Below, in pieces: positions 34,150 through 42,882 of a stretch of DNA of 55,504 bases. The notes under the pieces were generated by a model. It did not search any database. It had not been told where the DNA came from and saw only the letters and a list, made by a program, of their open reading frames with translations. This DNA is from DATAWZ01 sp036266975. GTDB lineage: Bacteria; Actinomycetota; Thermoleophilia; Solirubrobacterales; Solirubrobacteraceae. A program made the translations under genes and the position numbers. The stretch spans positions 1 through 55,504 of the forward strand of contig DATAWZ010000216.1 in assembly GCA_036266975.1 (NCBI GenBank). Reading direction: 5' to 3'. Position 1 is the stretch's first letter. The number at the start of each line of letters is the position of its first letter.

Positions 34150-34199
34150 GATGCCGCATTGGATATGGGGAAAGGCCCGAGTCGCCGCCGCCGTATCCG

Positions 34200-34393
34200 G
34201 GCGGGGGAAACTGCAAGGAGCGCTCGGCGGTCGCCGCCGGCGAGGAAGCGCTCCTTGCGCTCGAGGATCTCGGGGTGTGGAGCGCCTCGAGCTTGAGCTG
34301 GTCGTCGAGCGGACGCCCGATCACCTCGAGGATCGTGTCCTTGGCCGATTCGACCGCCGCGCGCGGGTTGCGCACGATCTTGGCCGCCATGTC
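34200..34393 (-). pseudogene. Enoyl-CoA hydratase C-terminal remnant
   Basis: MAAKIVRNPRAAVESAKD followed by TILEVIGRPLDDQLKLEA matches the end of the hydratase at 31006-31800. A roughly 20-base deletion then shifts the frame, and the ending (ILERKERFLAGGD) continues in another frame. The 5' part is absent. The break is next to the repeat end at 34407-34436. A 12-bp inverted repeat, GCAAGGAGCGCT (34213-34224 with 34247-34258), lies in the remnant. Confidence 0.75.
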
Positions 34394-34406
34394 CCGCGCG
34401 GGTGGG

Positions 34407-34436
34407 GACGACCGGATTTACCGGAGGCACCACTAG
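34407..34436 (-). repeat. End fragment of the CTAG-bounded repeat
   Basis: 30 bases ending in CTAG are the exact reverse complement of the left end of the complete copy (44391-44420), including the TGCCTCCGGTAAATCCGG core. Beyond it the sequence diverges into the hydratase remnant. Confidence 0.88.
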
Positions 34437-34520
34437 GCGACGCTCTCGCGCGGCTCGTAGCGCACGGCGGGTTGATCGGTCAGGGCGCGATTGCAGCCGG
34501 CCCGCGCAGCCGACGCGACG

Positions 34521-34541
34521 GCGATCGGAAATCGGCATCGC
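34521..34541. repeat. 21-bp exact repeat, copy 2
   Basis: Identical to 23583-23603. Here it sits 34 bases upstream of the SDR start, in the 425-base gap 34150-34574 that otherwise holds the hydratase remnant and a repeat end. Confidence 0.7.
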
Positions 34542-34574
34542 CCCCGGGGGAAGGGCCCCGTACCCTGCAGGGCC

Positions 34575-35348
34575 GTGGATCTGTTCGCAGACACCGGCGT
34601 CGCGCTGCTCGGTGGCACCGCGGGCGTGGGCCTGGAGAGCGCCTGCCGGTTTGCCGAGCTCGGCGCGCGGGGGCTCGCGCTGATGGGCCGCAACGCCGAG
34701 CGCGGTGCGCAGGCGTGCGATGCCGTCCGCGCTCGGGCCGCCGGCGCGAACGTCCACTTCGTGAGCGTCGACGGCAGCGACCCGGTCTCGGCCCAGCAGG
34801 CGGCGGCCCGGGCGTGGGAGCTGCTGGGCGGCGTCGAGGTGCTCGTCACGTCCACCGGACCGAGCCGGCTGCCGCGTCTGCTGCACACGATCCCGATCGA
34901 GGACGTCTCCCCCACCCTCGACGAGCTGGTCCTCCCGCCGCTGCACATGATGGCCGCGCTGCTGCCGCTGATGCGCGAGCGAGGCCGCGGCGCGGTGGTC
35001 AACGTGGCCTCCGACGCCGCGAAGGTCGCCACGCCCGGCGAGTCGCTGATCGGCGCGGCGATGGCCGCGATCGTGATGTTCTCGCGCGCGGCGGCCCTGG
35101 AGGCCAAGCGCGAGGGGGTGCGGATCAACGTCGTGACGCCGTCGTTGATCGCCGACACCCCCGGCGCCGAGATGCTCTTCGGAGATCCGTTCAGCGCGAA
35201 GCTGTTCGAGAAGGCGGGTGCGATGGCGAGCCTGGGCGTGCCCGGGCCGGGCGATCTCGCCGACACGATCCTCTTTCTGGCCGGGCCGGGAGCCAAGCGG
35301 ATCACCGGGCAGGCGCTGAGCGTCAACGGCGGCATCTCGGCCGCCTGA
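34575..35348 (+). CDS. SDR-family protein lacking the catalytic Tyr and Lys (paralogue)
   Basis: 257 residues from the GTG at 34575 (VDLFADTGVALLGGTAGVGL). It is a paralogue of the protein at 31821: the same AVVNVASDAAK, then ATPGESLIGAAMAAI where YxxxK should be, again with Ile for Tyr and Met for Lys, and the same TGQALSVNGGISAA end. Shared loss in two copies points to a selected change, not recent decay. It is followed after 7 bases by an acyl-CoA dehydrogenase. Confidence 0.87.
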   Translation: MDLFADTGVALLGGTAGVGLESACRFAELGARGLALMGRNAERGAQACDAVRARAAGANVHFVSVDGSDPVSAQQAAARAWELLGGVEVLVTSTGPSRLPRLLHTIPIEDVSPTLDELVLPPLHMMAALLPLMRERGRGAVVNVASDAAKVATPGESLIGAAMAAIVMFSRAAALEAKREGVRINVVTPSLIADTPGAEMLFGDPFSAKLFEKAGAMASLGVPGPGDLADTILFLAGPGAKRITGQALSVNGGISAA

Positions 35349-35355
35349 CCACGCG

Positions 35356-36528
35356 ATGGACTTCGCGACCTCCGCCGAGCAGGACGCGATGGTCCAGACG
35401 GCGCGGGCATTCGCCGAGCGGCGGCTGGCGCCCTTCTACCACCAGCGCGAGCTCGAGGGCGCGATGCACCGCCCCACGCTCGCCGAGATGGGCCAGCTCG
35501 GGTTCCTCGGAGTGGAGCTGCCCGAGCGCTACGGCGGGCTCGGCCTGCCCTGCCTGACCGCCGGGCTGGTGCTCGAGCCGCTGTGCGCCGCCGATTACAA
35601 CATCGGCCAGCTGACCATCGTGGTCTCGCTCATCGGCACGATCCTCGCCGAGCACGGCGACGCGGCGGTCGTCGAGCCGCTGCTGCGCGGCATGCTCGCC
35701 GGCGAGACGATCCCGGCGCTCGCGCTCACCGAGCCGGCGGGCGGGTCGGACGCGGCGCAGCTGAGCCTGCGCGCGCGGCGCGACGGGGACCACTACGTCC
35801 TGGACGGCGAGAAGACCTCGACGACGTTCATCACCCAGGCGGACTTCGCCGTCGTGTGGGCCCGGACCGGTGAGGCGGCCAGCGGCGCGCGCGGGATCAC
35901 CGCCGTGCTGGTGCCGATGGACACGCCGGGGATCACCCGGGGCGAGTTCGAGGACATGGGCGGCCGCAGCGTCGGTCGAGGGTGGATGCACCTGGACGGC
36001 GTGCGGGTGCCGACCAGCCATCGCCTGGGCGCCGAGGGTGGCGGCTTCGTGCAGGTGATGCGGGGCTTCGACTACAGCCGCGCGCTGATCGCGCTGCAGT
36101 GCCTGGCCGTCGCGCGCCAGTCGCTGGATGAGACCTGGGCGGACGCCGCCGAGCGCACGAGCTTCGGCCGGCCGCTCACCGCGCACCAGGGCGTCGCCTT
36201 CCCGCTCGCCGAGGCCGAGACCCAGCTGCAGGCGTGCCGGCTGCTGTGCCTGGAGACGCTCTGGCGCAAGGACGAGGGCCTGCCCCACACCGCCCAGGCG
36301 GCGATGTGCAAGTGGTGGGGGCCGAAGCTCGCCTTCGACACGATCCAGACCTGCCTGCTCACCCACGGCCACGCCGGCTACAGCAGCGAGCTCCCCTACG
36401 AGCAGCGGCTGCGCGACGTCCTGGGCCTGCAGATCGGCGACGGCACCGCGCAGATCATGAAGCTGCTGATCGCGCGCGCGAAGACACCCCGAGCCGCTCC
36501 AGGGCCCACCACACCTCCAGGGCGGTGA
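35356..36528 (+). CDS. Acyl-CoA dehydrogenase
   Basis: 390 residues, an FAD-dependent dehydrogenase. N-terminal helical domain, then ALALTEPAGGSDAAQ (the flavin/substrate loop), YVLDGEKTSTTFITQADFAV, the beta-domain VQVMRGFDYSRALIALQCLA and the C-terminal RTSFGRPLTAHQG and GDGTAQIMKLLIARA. The usual catalytic-Glu region reads HGHAGYSSELPYEQRLRDV. The last ~15 residues (KTPRAAPGPTTPPGR) are unlike the family and overlap the end of the convergent PucR gene by 74 bases. It may act with the APH kinase upstream. Confidence 0.92.
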   Translation: MDFATSAEQDAMVQTARAFAERRLAPFYHQRELEGAMHRPTLAEMGQLGFLGVELPERYGGLGLPCLTAGLVLEPLCAADYNIGQLTIVVSLIGTILAEHGDAAVVEPLLRGMLAGETIPALALTEPAGGSDAAQLSLRARRDGDHYVLDGEKTSTTFITQADFAVVWARTGEAASGARGITAVLVPMDTPGITRGEFEDMGGRSVGRGWMHLDGVRVPTSHRLGAEGGGFVQVMRGFDYSRALIALQCLAVARQSLDETWADAAERTSFGRPLTAHQGVAFPLAEAETQLQACRLLCLETLWRKDEGLPHTAQAAMCKWWGPKLAFDTIQTCLLTHGHAGYSSELPYEQRLRDVLGLQIGDGTAQIMKLLIARAKTPRAAPGPTTPPGR

Positions 36529-37630
36529 GCGGGTCGCGAAGGCTCGTCCCGGTGATCGTCTCGAATTTCGTCAGTCGATTGCGCAGCGTGTTGGGGTGGA
36601 TGAACAGCTCGCCGGCCGTCCGCTCCACGTGCATGCCCGCCTCGAAGTAGCCGCGCAGGGTCGCCAGCAGGTCTGAACCGGCCGGATCGGCCAGGACCGG
36701 GGCGAGATATCGATCGGTGAGCGCCTCCCCGACGTCGCCGTCGGCGATGATCGCGGCCCGGACGCCGAGTCCCGGAAGGTCGTGGAGCCCGCTCATCCCG
36801 AACGCGCTCGCGGTCAGCAGCGCGCGTGAGGCCAGTCGAAAGGATTCGCAGATCGCAGTCAGCGGCCGTGCCGGACCGGTGCCCCCCACTCCGAGCACGC
36901 TGTCCTTGGGGCGATCGAGGATCCAGCCGGCCAGATCGCCGTCGATGATCGTCGCCATGCAACGTCGGTCGCCGCGCACGAGGCTCAGGCCGAGGGCGCG
37001 CTCGAGCTCGATGAGCTCGCGGCCCGAGTCCGGCCGGGCGCGGACCGCCACGTAGGTCGCGGCCGTATCCAGGCTGTAGCGCTCAACGCCGGCATCGAAC
37101 TGACTGCGCGACAGCGTGCCGAGCAGGAGTCCGCGGATGTACGCGGCCCTGCGCTCCTGATCGCGGCGCACCATGGCTCCTTCGGTGTCGCGGTGCGCCG
37201 CGGCGGTGATGACCATCGCCGCGTCCGCGGCGGCGAGCGTGGATTCCACGAAGGCCAGGACCGCGCCGTCGGACAGGCCGAGCTCGGCGCCGAGCGCACG
37301 GGCGCGGGCGACGGTGATCTGGATGCACACGCGCCAGGCGCGCAGCATGTCGTCGACCGGGACGGCGTGGCGCGCGCGAGAGGCCCCGACCGCGGCGAGA
37401 TCGAGCAGGTCCCGGCCGTCGACCAGGTGCTCGCGGCCACGGGCCCGGCCCAGCACCTGGCGCAGCTGGAGCAGGACGGTGTCCAAGAGCTCGGTCCCAT
37501 CGAACGCGCGATAGGCCGGGAGCTCGGTCACCATCGCCTCGCTCATCTCGCCGGCGAGCGCCCGCTGCTCCTGCTCGAGGGCATCAAAGAGGAGATCCCA
37601 CTCTTCGCCCCGCGTGTCGTTCAGCTCCAT
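36455..37630 (-). CDS. PucR-type transcriptional regulator
   Basis: 391 residues. A helical/GGDEF-like sensor body ends in the PucR C-terminal helix-turn-helix: LLATLRGYFEAGMHVERTAG, ELFIHPNTLRNRLTKFETIT, GTSLRDPLTALEVWWAL. The ATG at 37630 begins MELNDTRGEEW; a longer open frame to 37789 is not family-like. It is likely to regulate the neighbouring acyl-degradation genes. Its last codons overlap the acyl-CoA dehydrogenase end. Confidence 0.85.
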   Translation of the reverse strand: MELNDTRGEEWDLLFDALEQEQRALAGEMSEAMVTELPAYRAFDGTELLDTVLLQLRQVLGRARGREHLVDGRDLLDLAAVGASRARHAVPVDDMLRAWRVCIQITVARARALGAELGLSDGAVLAFVESTLAAADAAMVITAAAHRDTEGAMVRRDQERRAAYIRGLLLGTLSRSQFDAGVERYSLDTAATYVAVRARPDSGRELIELERALGLSLVRGDRRCMATIIDGDLAGWILDRPKDSVLGVGGTGPARPLTAICESFRLASRALLTASAFGMSGLHDLPGLGVRAAIIADGDVGEALTDRYLAPVLADPAGSDLLATLRGYFEAGMHVERTAGELFIHPNTLRNRLTKFETITGTSLRDPLTALEVWWALERLGVSSRARSAAS

Positions 37631-37730
37631 CGGTGTGTCGAGCCTATCGGCGAGCGAATTGGAATCTCCCACCGCCGCCTTGGAGGTCTCTCCGTTTACA
37701 CGGGCCGCCCGTCGAGGCAGCCTTGCGCCC

Positions 37731-38870
37731 ATGATGATCACGCCCAAGCGCAGGGCGGCCGCCGCGGCGATGACGGCGATCCTGCTCACGATTCCCGCGG
37801 GCGCCCACGCCGCCGTCCACCGCGAAGGACGCCACGGCCATCGCCATCCCCACAGGACCGCTCACCGCAAGCCCACCCCGCCGTCCCCGAGTGCGGTCGC
37901 CACCATCCGCGAGCTGCCGGTGACGTTCTCGGTGGTCAACCGGAACACCTCCCGGGTTCCCTGCGCGACCGACGGCAAGCCGTACACGATCGCCGGCACG
38001 CTGATCCTCCCGGCGGGGGCGACTCCGTCCGGCGTGACGCTCTACGTCCACGGCCTGGGGTTCGGCGCGTACTTCTGGCACTTCACCGCCGTCCCGGGCT
38101 ACGACTTCGTCGGCTACGAGGCCGAGCACGGGCACGCGTCGGTGATCATCGACCGCCTCGGCTACGGCGCCTCCGGCAAGCCGCGGGGCGCCGGCAGCTG
38201 CATCGGCGGCCAGGCCTCGGTCCTGCATCAGGTCATCCAGTCGCTGCGCCACGGCGACTACGACGTCTCCGGCGTCCCGGCTCCGTCGTTCAGCCGGGTC
38301 GGGCTCGTCGGGCACTCGGTCGGCGGCGAGCTCGTCGAGGTCGAGGCGTACTCGTTCCGCGACATCGACGCGCTCGGGGTCATGGACTTCGTCGACGGCG
38401 ACTACTCACCGCTCGCCTACGAGACCTTCGCGGTCGACGGCGCGAACTGCGCGCTCGGCGGGCAGGACCAGGGACCCGGCGGCCCGGGCGGCTACAGCCC
38501 CTTCGGCGCAACCCTCGCCGACTTCGACGCGGTGATGTTCCACGACGCCGATCCCGCCGTCGTCGCGTCGGCCAACGCCACCCGGTCGCTCGACCCGTGC
38601 GGTGACATCCTCTCGATCCTCACGGCGGCTGGGGTCGACCTGCTGAACATCGGCACGATCAACGTGCCCATCGCCTTCGTCTGGGGTCAGGACGACGCGC
38701 TGTTTCCCGATGCGCTGCCGTGGGCGCAGACGCAGGAGACGCTGTATGGGCAATCGCCCAAGGTCACGAACATCGAGCTCCCGGACACCGGCCACGCGGT
38801 CACGCTCGAGCGCAGCGCACCCCAGCTGCAGCAGGCGATGAACGCGTGGCTCGACGCGAACGGCCTGTAG
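37731..38870 (+). CDS. Secreted alpha/beta hydrolase
   Basis: About 379 residues. The start MMITPKRRAAAAAMTAILL and then TIPAGAHAAV is a signal peptide. A His/Arg-rich spacer follows, then an alpha/beta-hydrolase fold: VTLYVHGLGFGAYFWH (oxyanion region), VGLVGHSVGGEL (nucleophile Ser), FVWGQDDALFP (acid) and LPDTGHAVTLER (His). It is probably an exported esterase or lipase-like enzyme; the substrate is unknown. Its stop is one base from the convergent membrane-protein stop. Confidence 0.82.
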   Translation: MMITPKRRAAAAAMTAILLTIPAGAHAAVHREGRHGHRHPHRTAHRKPTPPSPSAVATIRELPVTFSVVNRNTSRVPCATDGKPYTIAGTLILPAGATPSGVTLYVHGLGFGAYFWHFTAVPGYDFVGYEAEHGHASVIIDRLGYGASGKPRGAGSCIGGQASVLHQVIQSLRHGDYDVSGVPAPSFSRVGLVGHSVGGELVEVEAYSFRDIDALGVMDFVDGDYSPLAYETFAVDGANCALGGQDQGPGGPGGYSPFGATLADFDAVMFHDADPAVVASANATRSLDPCGDILSILTAAGVDLLNIGTINVPIAFVWGQDDALFPDALPWAQTQETLYGQSPKVTNIELPDTGHAVTLERSAPQLQQAMNAWLDANGL

Positions 38871-38871
38871 C

Positions 38872-39966
38872 TCAGCGCGTGGGCTCGGGATCGGCGCTCG
38901 CCGCCGCGACCGCCGCGGGCTCGTGGCGAACCTCGCGACCGAGCGCGACGAGCTCGAACCCTCCGAACAGGGCCGGCACCCCCAGGGAGATCGCCCGGTA
39001 GGCGAGTGCCCCCGCGCTCGCGGCGGCGATGGGCACGCCGTACAGGGCGAGCGCCCCGATCAGGCCGCCGTCGACGACGCCGATCCCGCCGGGGACCGGA
39101 ATCTCGCCCGCGAGCTGTCCGATCAGATAGGCGAGCGCAAGCGCGACGACCGCGCCCGGGGACCTGAACGCGTGGATCGCGGCCCACAACACGGCGATGT
39201 CGAACAGCAGATAGCCCGCGCCCGCGGCGATGGCCCGAAGGTTTCCAGCGCGGAAGAGGCCGATCGCCCCGCGCGCGCCGGTTCCGAGGGTCACGAGCAG
39301 CTCGAGCACCCACCATGCGGCGCTGTGATGCGGGTATCGAGCCTGGCGCGTGGCCAGCGCGGCGCTGCGCGGAGTGAGCAGCACGATCGCCATGATCAGC
39401 GCCGAGGCGACGATGGCCGGGGCGAGCGTCAGCACCAGCCGCAGGTGTCCCCCGAGCACGCCGGTCAGGCCGAGCCACCCGAACGCGGCGACGGCGACGA
39501 CGTTGAACGCACTGGTGAACACGAAGAACGCCGCGCTGCGCTCGATCACCGTCTGCGTCGGCATCCCGCGACGGTGCAGGGCCCAGCCGCCGACCGCCAG
39601 GCCGCCGGTCCCGCCGGCGGGGAGAAATGCGTTGGTGCCGATCTCGGCCATCCCCAGCCGGTAGGCCTCGCGCCGGGGCATGCGCGGATCGAACACCGAG
39701 CGGAACAGCACGACGTAGCAGAGCGCCGAGCACAGGCGCAGCCCGCAGGCCGCGGCGATCCATGCGGGATCGCCGTGCGAGAGCCGGCTGCGAATCGACC
39801 CCAGCCCGGGCAACGTCGTGACCAGGATGATGACCACGGCGGCGAAGGCGACCAGCCGGATGACGCCGCGCTTGACCTCACCGCCGTCGATCCCGGGACC
39901 GCCGGCCGGAGCCGGCCGCTGGGGGTGGTGGCGGCGCAGCAGCTTGGCGGCGGACCGGGAACGCAC
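38872..39966 (-). CDS. LPG-synthase-type/AglD-like flippase-fold membrane protein
   Basis: 364 residues with about eight hydrophobic spans (VIRLVAFAAVVIILVTTL; LRLVLTLAPAIVASALIMAI; YLLFDIAVLWAAIHAF). It shows the conserved NAFLPAGGTGGLAVGGWAL and the C-terminal LIGQLAGEIPVPGGIGVVDG of the lysylphosphatidylglycerol-synthetase transmembrane family (UPF0104). There is no soluble aminoacyl-transferase domain, so it is not a complete MprF; it may flip or modify lipids. Confidence 0.87.
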   Translation of the reverse strand: MRSRSAAKLLRRHHPQRPAPAGGPGIDGGEVKRGVIRLVAFAAVVIILVTTLPGLGSIRSRLSHGDPAWIAAACGLRLCSALCYVVLFRSVFDPRMPRREAYRLGMAEIGTNAFLPAGGTGGLAVGGWALHRRGMPTQTVIERSAAFFVFTSAFNVVAVAAFGWLGLTGVLGGHLRLVLTLAPAIVASALIMAIVLLTPRSAALATRQARYPHHSAAWWVLELLVTLGTGARGAIGLFRAGNLRAIAAGAGYLLFDIAVLWAAIHAFRSPGAVVALALAYLIGQLAGEIPVPGGIGVVDGGLIGALALYGVPIAAASAGALAYRAISLGVPALFGGFELVALGREVRHEPAAVAAASADPEPTR

Positions 39967-39992
39967 GGCGCGGGACCCTACCGCGCGGGTGC

Positions 39993-40265
39993 CTACAGCC
40001 CCGCCGCGAGCCAGTCGACGATCCCGCCGACCTTCGCCCAGTCCTCACGCCGGCGGGAGGCGATCAGCTCCACCAGCACCTGCGGCGGGGTTGCCATCAA
40101 CGCCTCCGAGCCGGCCGATGCCCAGCGGACCAGCGCGTAATGGACCAGCGCTTCGACCGGGATGCCGGTGTTGCGCGAGAGATTCTGGAAGGTCGGCATC
40201 GGATCGACCAGGCGGGAGGAGTCGACGGCCCGCCTGAACTCCCGATGGGGATCCGGGTCGGCCAC
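39993..40265 (-). CDS. Small DUF6027-like protein
   Basis: 90 residues. DPMPTFQNLSRNTGIPVEAL followed by VHYALVRWASAGSEALM resembles small actinobacterial DUF6027 proteins, whose role is unknown; the middle could be a helix-turn-helix. It is divergent from the FAD-monooxygenase operon, whose promoter region it shares (40266-40381). Confidence 0.6.
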   Translation of the reverse strand: MADPDPHREFRRAVDSSRLVDPMPTFQNLSRNTGIPVEALVHYALVRWASAGSEALMATPPQVLVELIASRRREDWAKVGGIVDWLAAGL

Positions 40266-40317
40266 TGGTTGGATCGTACCCCTCGGTTAGTTATACGGCA
40301 ATTCATTTTTGAACCAC

Positions 40318-40346
40318 TTGACAAATAAGCCCGAGAGGCAGATACT
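40318..40346 (+). promoter_or_regulatory. Near-consensus promoter for the FAD-monooxygenase operon
   Basis: TTGACA (40318-40323) and GATACT (40341-40346) are spaced by 17 bases, in the most AT-rich stretch of the neighbourhood. They lie 36 bases before the GTG at 40382, which has GAGGAG just upstream. Confidence 0.7.
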
Positions 40347-40381
40347 GCCCGGGTTCACAGGCAGGCGAGATCGAGGAGAAC

Positions 40382-41851
40382 GTGGTGCTCACCAGCGTCG
40401 AGGAAGCAGATGTCGTGGTCATCGGAAGCCGGCTGGGGGGCTGTGCCGTGTCGGCGTCCCTCGCCCGCGCGGGACGCAGGGTCCTCGTGCTCGACAAGAT
40501 GAGCTTCCCGTCCGACCAGCTCTCCACCCACCTGCTGATGCCCGGCGGAGTGAGCGAGTTCGCCAAGATGGGCGCGCTGCCGCGGATCCTGAACGTCAAC
40601 CCCTCCCAGGTCCGCTACACCCGCGTGGAGGCCGAGGGCATCGGCTGCTACGAGCGACTGCGCCCCGCCGACGACGGCGTCGACTTCGGGGTCTGCATCC
40701 CCAGGGACCTGCAGGACATCTGCCTGGTGGAGGCCGCCCGCGAGCAGGGCGTGGACGTCCGCGAGCGCTGCACCTTCCAGGCACTGCATTGGCGGGCGGG
40801 CCGAGTCAGCGGCGTGCGCTACACCGACCCAGAAGGTCAGGAGCGCGACATCATGGCCACCCTGGTCGTCGGCGCCGACGGCCGGCGCTCGAACGTCGCC
40901 GCCGCGGTCGGCGCGTGGGCCCCCTACCGGATGTCCCGCAACGGCCGCGGCCTGGTCTTCCGCTATCTGGACGATCCGCGCGCCGGACAGACTCCCGAGT
41001 GCCAGACCTTCTACCAGTGGCGCGACGGCCTCTCGTTCGCGTTCGCGTTCCCGTCGGCCCCCGAGGGCCGCATGCTCGTGCTGTTCATGGGCCACCGCGA
41101 CGAGGCCTCCGAGTCCCGCACCGACCCCGAGGCCTACTGGCGGCGCAAGCTGGAGGAGCACCCCGGGCTGCGCGCCCGGATCGAGGGCGTCGACCCCGCG
41201 AGCTACACCAAGATCCGCTCCACCGGCGACTGCAGCGCGTTCTTCCGCGCCTCCTCCGGACCGGGCTGGGCGCTGGTCGGCGACGCCGCCCACTTCAAGG
41301 ACCCGGTCACCGGGCAGGGGATGCGTGACGCGATGTGGATGGGGCGCACCCTGGCCGAGCACGTCCTGCCCGTCCTGGACGATCCCTCCGCTCTCGACGC
41401 CGCCGCCCGCCGCTGGGAGGCCCACCGCGACCGCCACTGCCTGCCCGCCTACCACTTCGCCAACCTCGACACCCGGGTGGAGATCCAGTCCCCCGCCCTG
41501 TGCGAGCTCGTCCGCGACGCCGGACGCACCACCGATCCGGACATCACCGACCTGTTCGGCCGCGCCCGCACCCTGCAGGAGATCGCGCCGCTGCCACGGC
41601 TGGCCAAATGCGTCGGCATGGCCCTGATCCACGGCGAGCGGCCGCGCTCGGAGACCCTGGCCCGCGCGCTGCCCGAGCTGCGCACCGAGCTGGAGATCCG
41701 TCGCGAGCGCCTCGAGGGCGCCTTCCGCCAGACCCGCCACGTCTACGGCTCAGACCATCCCGACCCGGTCCTGCCCGCCGCGCCAAAGGTCACGGCCGTC
41801 CACCCCGCGGCGATCCAAGCCCCCGCCCAGGCCGAGGCGGTGGCGGCATGA
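40382..41851 (+). CDS. FAD-dependent monooxygenase/geranylgeranyl-reductase-like flavoprotein
   Basis: 489 residues of the PHBH-fold flavoprotein group. The dinucleotide-binding start is ADVVVIGSRLGGCAVSASLA (the usual GxGxxG is degenerate: GSRLGG), followed by the DG motif VVGADGRRSNVA and the GD motif GWALVGDAAHFKDPVTGQGM. Substrate unknown. Its stop overlaps the next ATG (ATGA), giving a coupled three-gene set with a nitrilase homologue and a TetR regulator. Confidence 0.88.
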   Translation: MVLTSVEEADVVVIGSRLGGCAVSASLARAGRRVLVLDKMSFPSDQLSTHLLMPGGVSEFAKMGALPRILNVNPSQVRYTRVEAEGIGCYERLRPADDGVDFGVCIPRDLQDICLVEAAREQGVDVRERCTFQALHWRAGRVSGVRYTDPEGQERDIMATLVVGADGRRSNVAAAVGAWAPYRMSRNGRGLVFRYLDDPRAGQTPECQTFYQWRDGLSFAFAFPSAPEGRMLVLFMGHRDEASESRTDPEAYWRRKLEEHPGLRARIEGVDPASYTKIRSTGDCSAFFRASSGPGWALVGDAAHFKDPVTGQGMRDAMWMGRTLAEHVLPVLDDPSALDAAARRWEAHRDRHCLPAYHFANLDTRVEIQSPALCELVRDAGRTTDPDITDLFGRARTLQEIAPLPRLAKCVGMALIHGERPRSETLARALPELRTELEIRRERLEGAFRQTRHVYGSDHPDPVLPAAPKVTAVHPAAIQAPAQAEAVAA

Positions 41852-42882
41852 CCCGCCTGGCCGTCATCCAGCCCGCGCTGAAGCTCGGCGCCGTCCAGGA
41901 GAACCTGCAACGAGTCGAGGAGCTCGTCCGCGACGCGCACCGCGAGCACCACGCCGACGCGATCCTGCTGCCCGAGGCGTGCACGACCCCCAACGTGTAC
42001 GCCAAGGTGCTGCTGGACACCGCGCTGCCGGTCGACGGACAGGCCTTCCAGCTCATCACGCGCCTCTCGGCCGAGCTCGGGTGCGTCATCGGCGGCGGGT
42101 TCATCGCCGTCCGCGGGCGCCACACCTACGGCACCTACGTGCTCGCCGAGCCCGACGGCGCCGTGCACCTGCACGACAAGGACACCCCGTCGGCCTGGGA
42201 GCACAACTACTACCGCGGCGGCGATGACGAGGGCGTGACCGAATGCCGCGCGCTCGGGGCCACCGTCGGGCTGATGTCCGGCTGGGAATGGGCGCGCTAT
42301 GAGACCTCCCGGCGCGTGCGCGCCCGTGACGCGCAGCTCGTGCTGGGCGGCATGTGCTGGCCGTCGATGCCGAGCAACTGGCCCGGGCCGTTGGGCCGCT
42401 GGTTCGCCCACGAGCACGCCCAGTGGAAGCGGCAGCAGCACGAGCTGCCCGCGCAGGTCGCGCGGCTGGTCGGCGCACCGGTGGCCCATGCCGCGCACGT
42501 CGGCCCGGTCCTCAGCGACACGCCCCTGGTCCCCGGTCTTCCCTGGCCCACGACGATGCTCGGCGAGTCGCAGATCTGCGACCGCGACGGGACGATCCTC
42601 GCGCGACTCTCCGAGGAGGACGGCGAGGGCCACGTCAGCGCCGAGGTCACGATCGAGCCGCCGAAGCCGCTGGACGGGCTGCGCGATCGGCGCTGGATCC
42701 CCGACATGAGCACGATCGTCACCAAGGGCATCGCGTGGTACGCGATGAACGCCCACGGCGACGTGCACTACCACCTGCGCCACGCGCGCCGGCGCTTCCC
42801 CTGGCAGCACACTCCCGCCGGCGACCTCCCCGACGAGATCGCGGCCCACGGCCCGGCCAGCGGGGCGATCGCCAGCTCGTGA
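41848..42882 (+). CDS. Carbon-nitrogen hydrolase homologue with catalytic Cys replaced by Gly
   Basis: 344 residues of the nitrilase fold. The catalytic Glu (ILLPEACT) and Lys (HLHDKDTPS) regions and the second Glu (AWEHNYYRGG) are present. Where active members read GxxICxE, this one reads VGLMSGWEWARYE, with Gly at the Cys position. It should not form the normal thioester intermediate; a binding or structural role, or altered chemistry, is possible. It is coupled at both ends to its neighbours. Confidence 0.85.
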   Translation: MTRLAVIQPALKLGAVQENLQRVEELVRDAHREHHADAILLPEACTTPNVYAKVLLDTALPVDGQAFQLITRLSAELGCVIGGGFIAVRGRHTYGTYVLAEPDGAVHLHDKDTPSAWEHNYYRGGDDEGVTECRALGATVGLMSGWEWARYETSRRVRARDAQLVLGGMCWPSMPSNWPGPLGRWFAHEHAQWKRQQHELPAQVARLVGAPVAHAAHVGPVLSDTPLVPGLPWPTTMLGESQICDRDGTILARLSEEDGEGHVSAEVTIEPPKPLDGLRDRRWIPDMSTIVTKGIAWYAMNAHGDVHYHLRHARRRFPWQHTPAGDLPDEIAAHGPASGAIASS

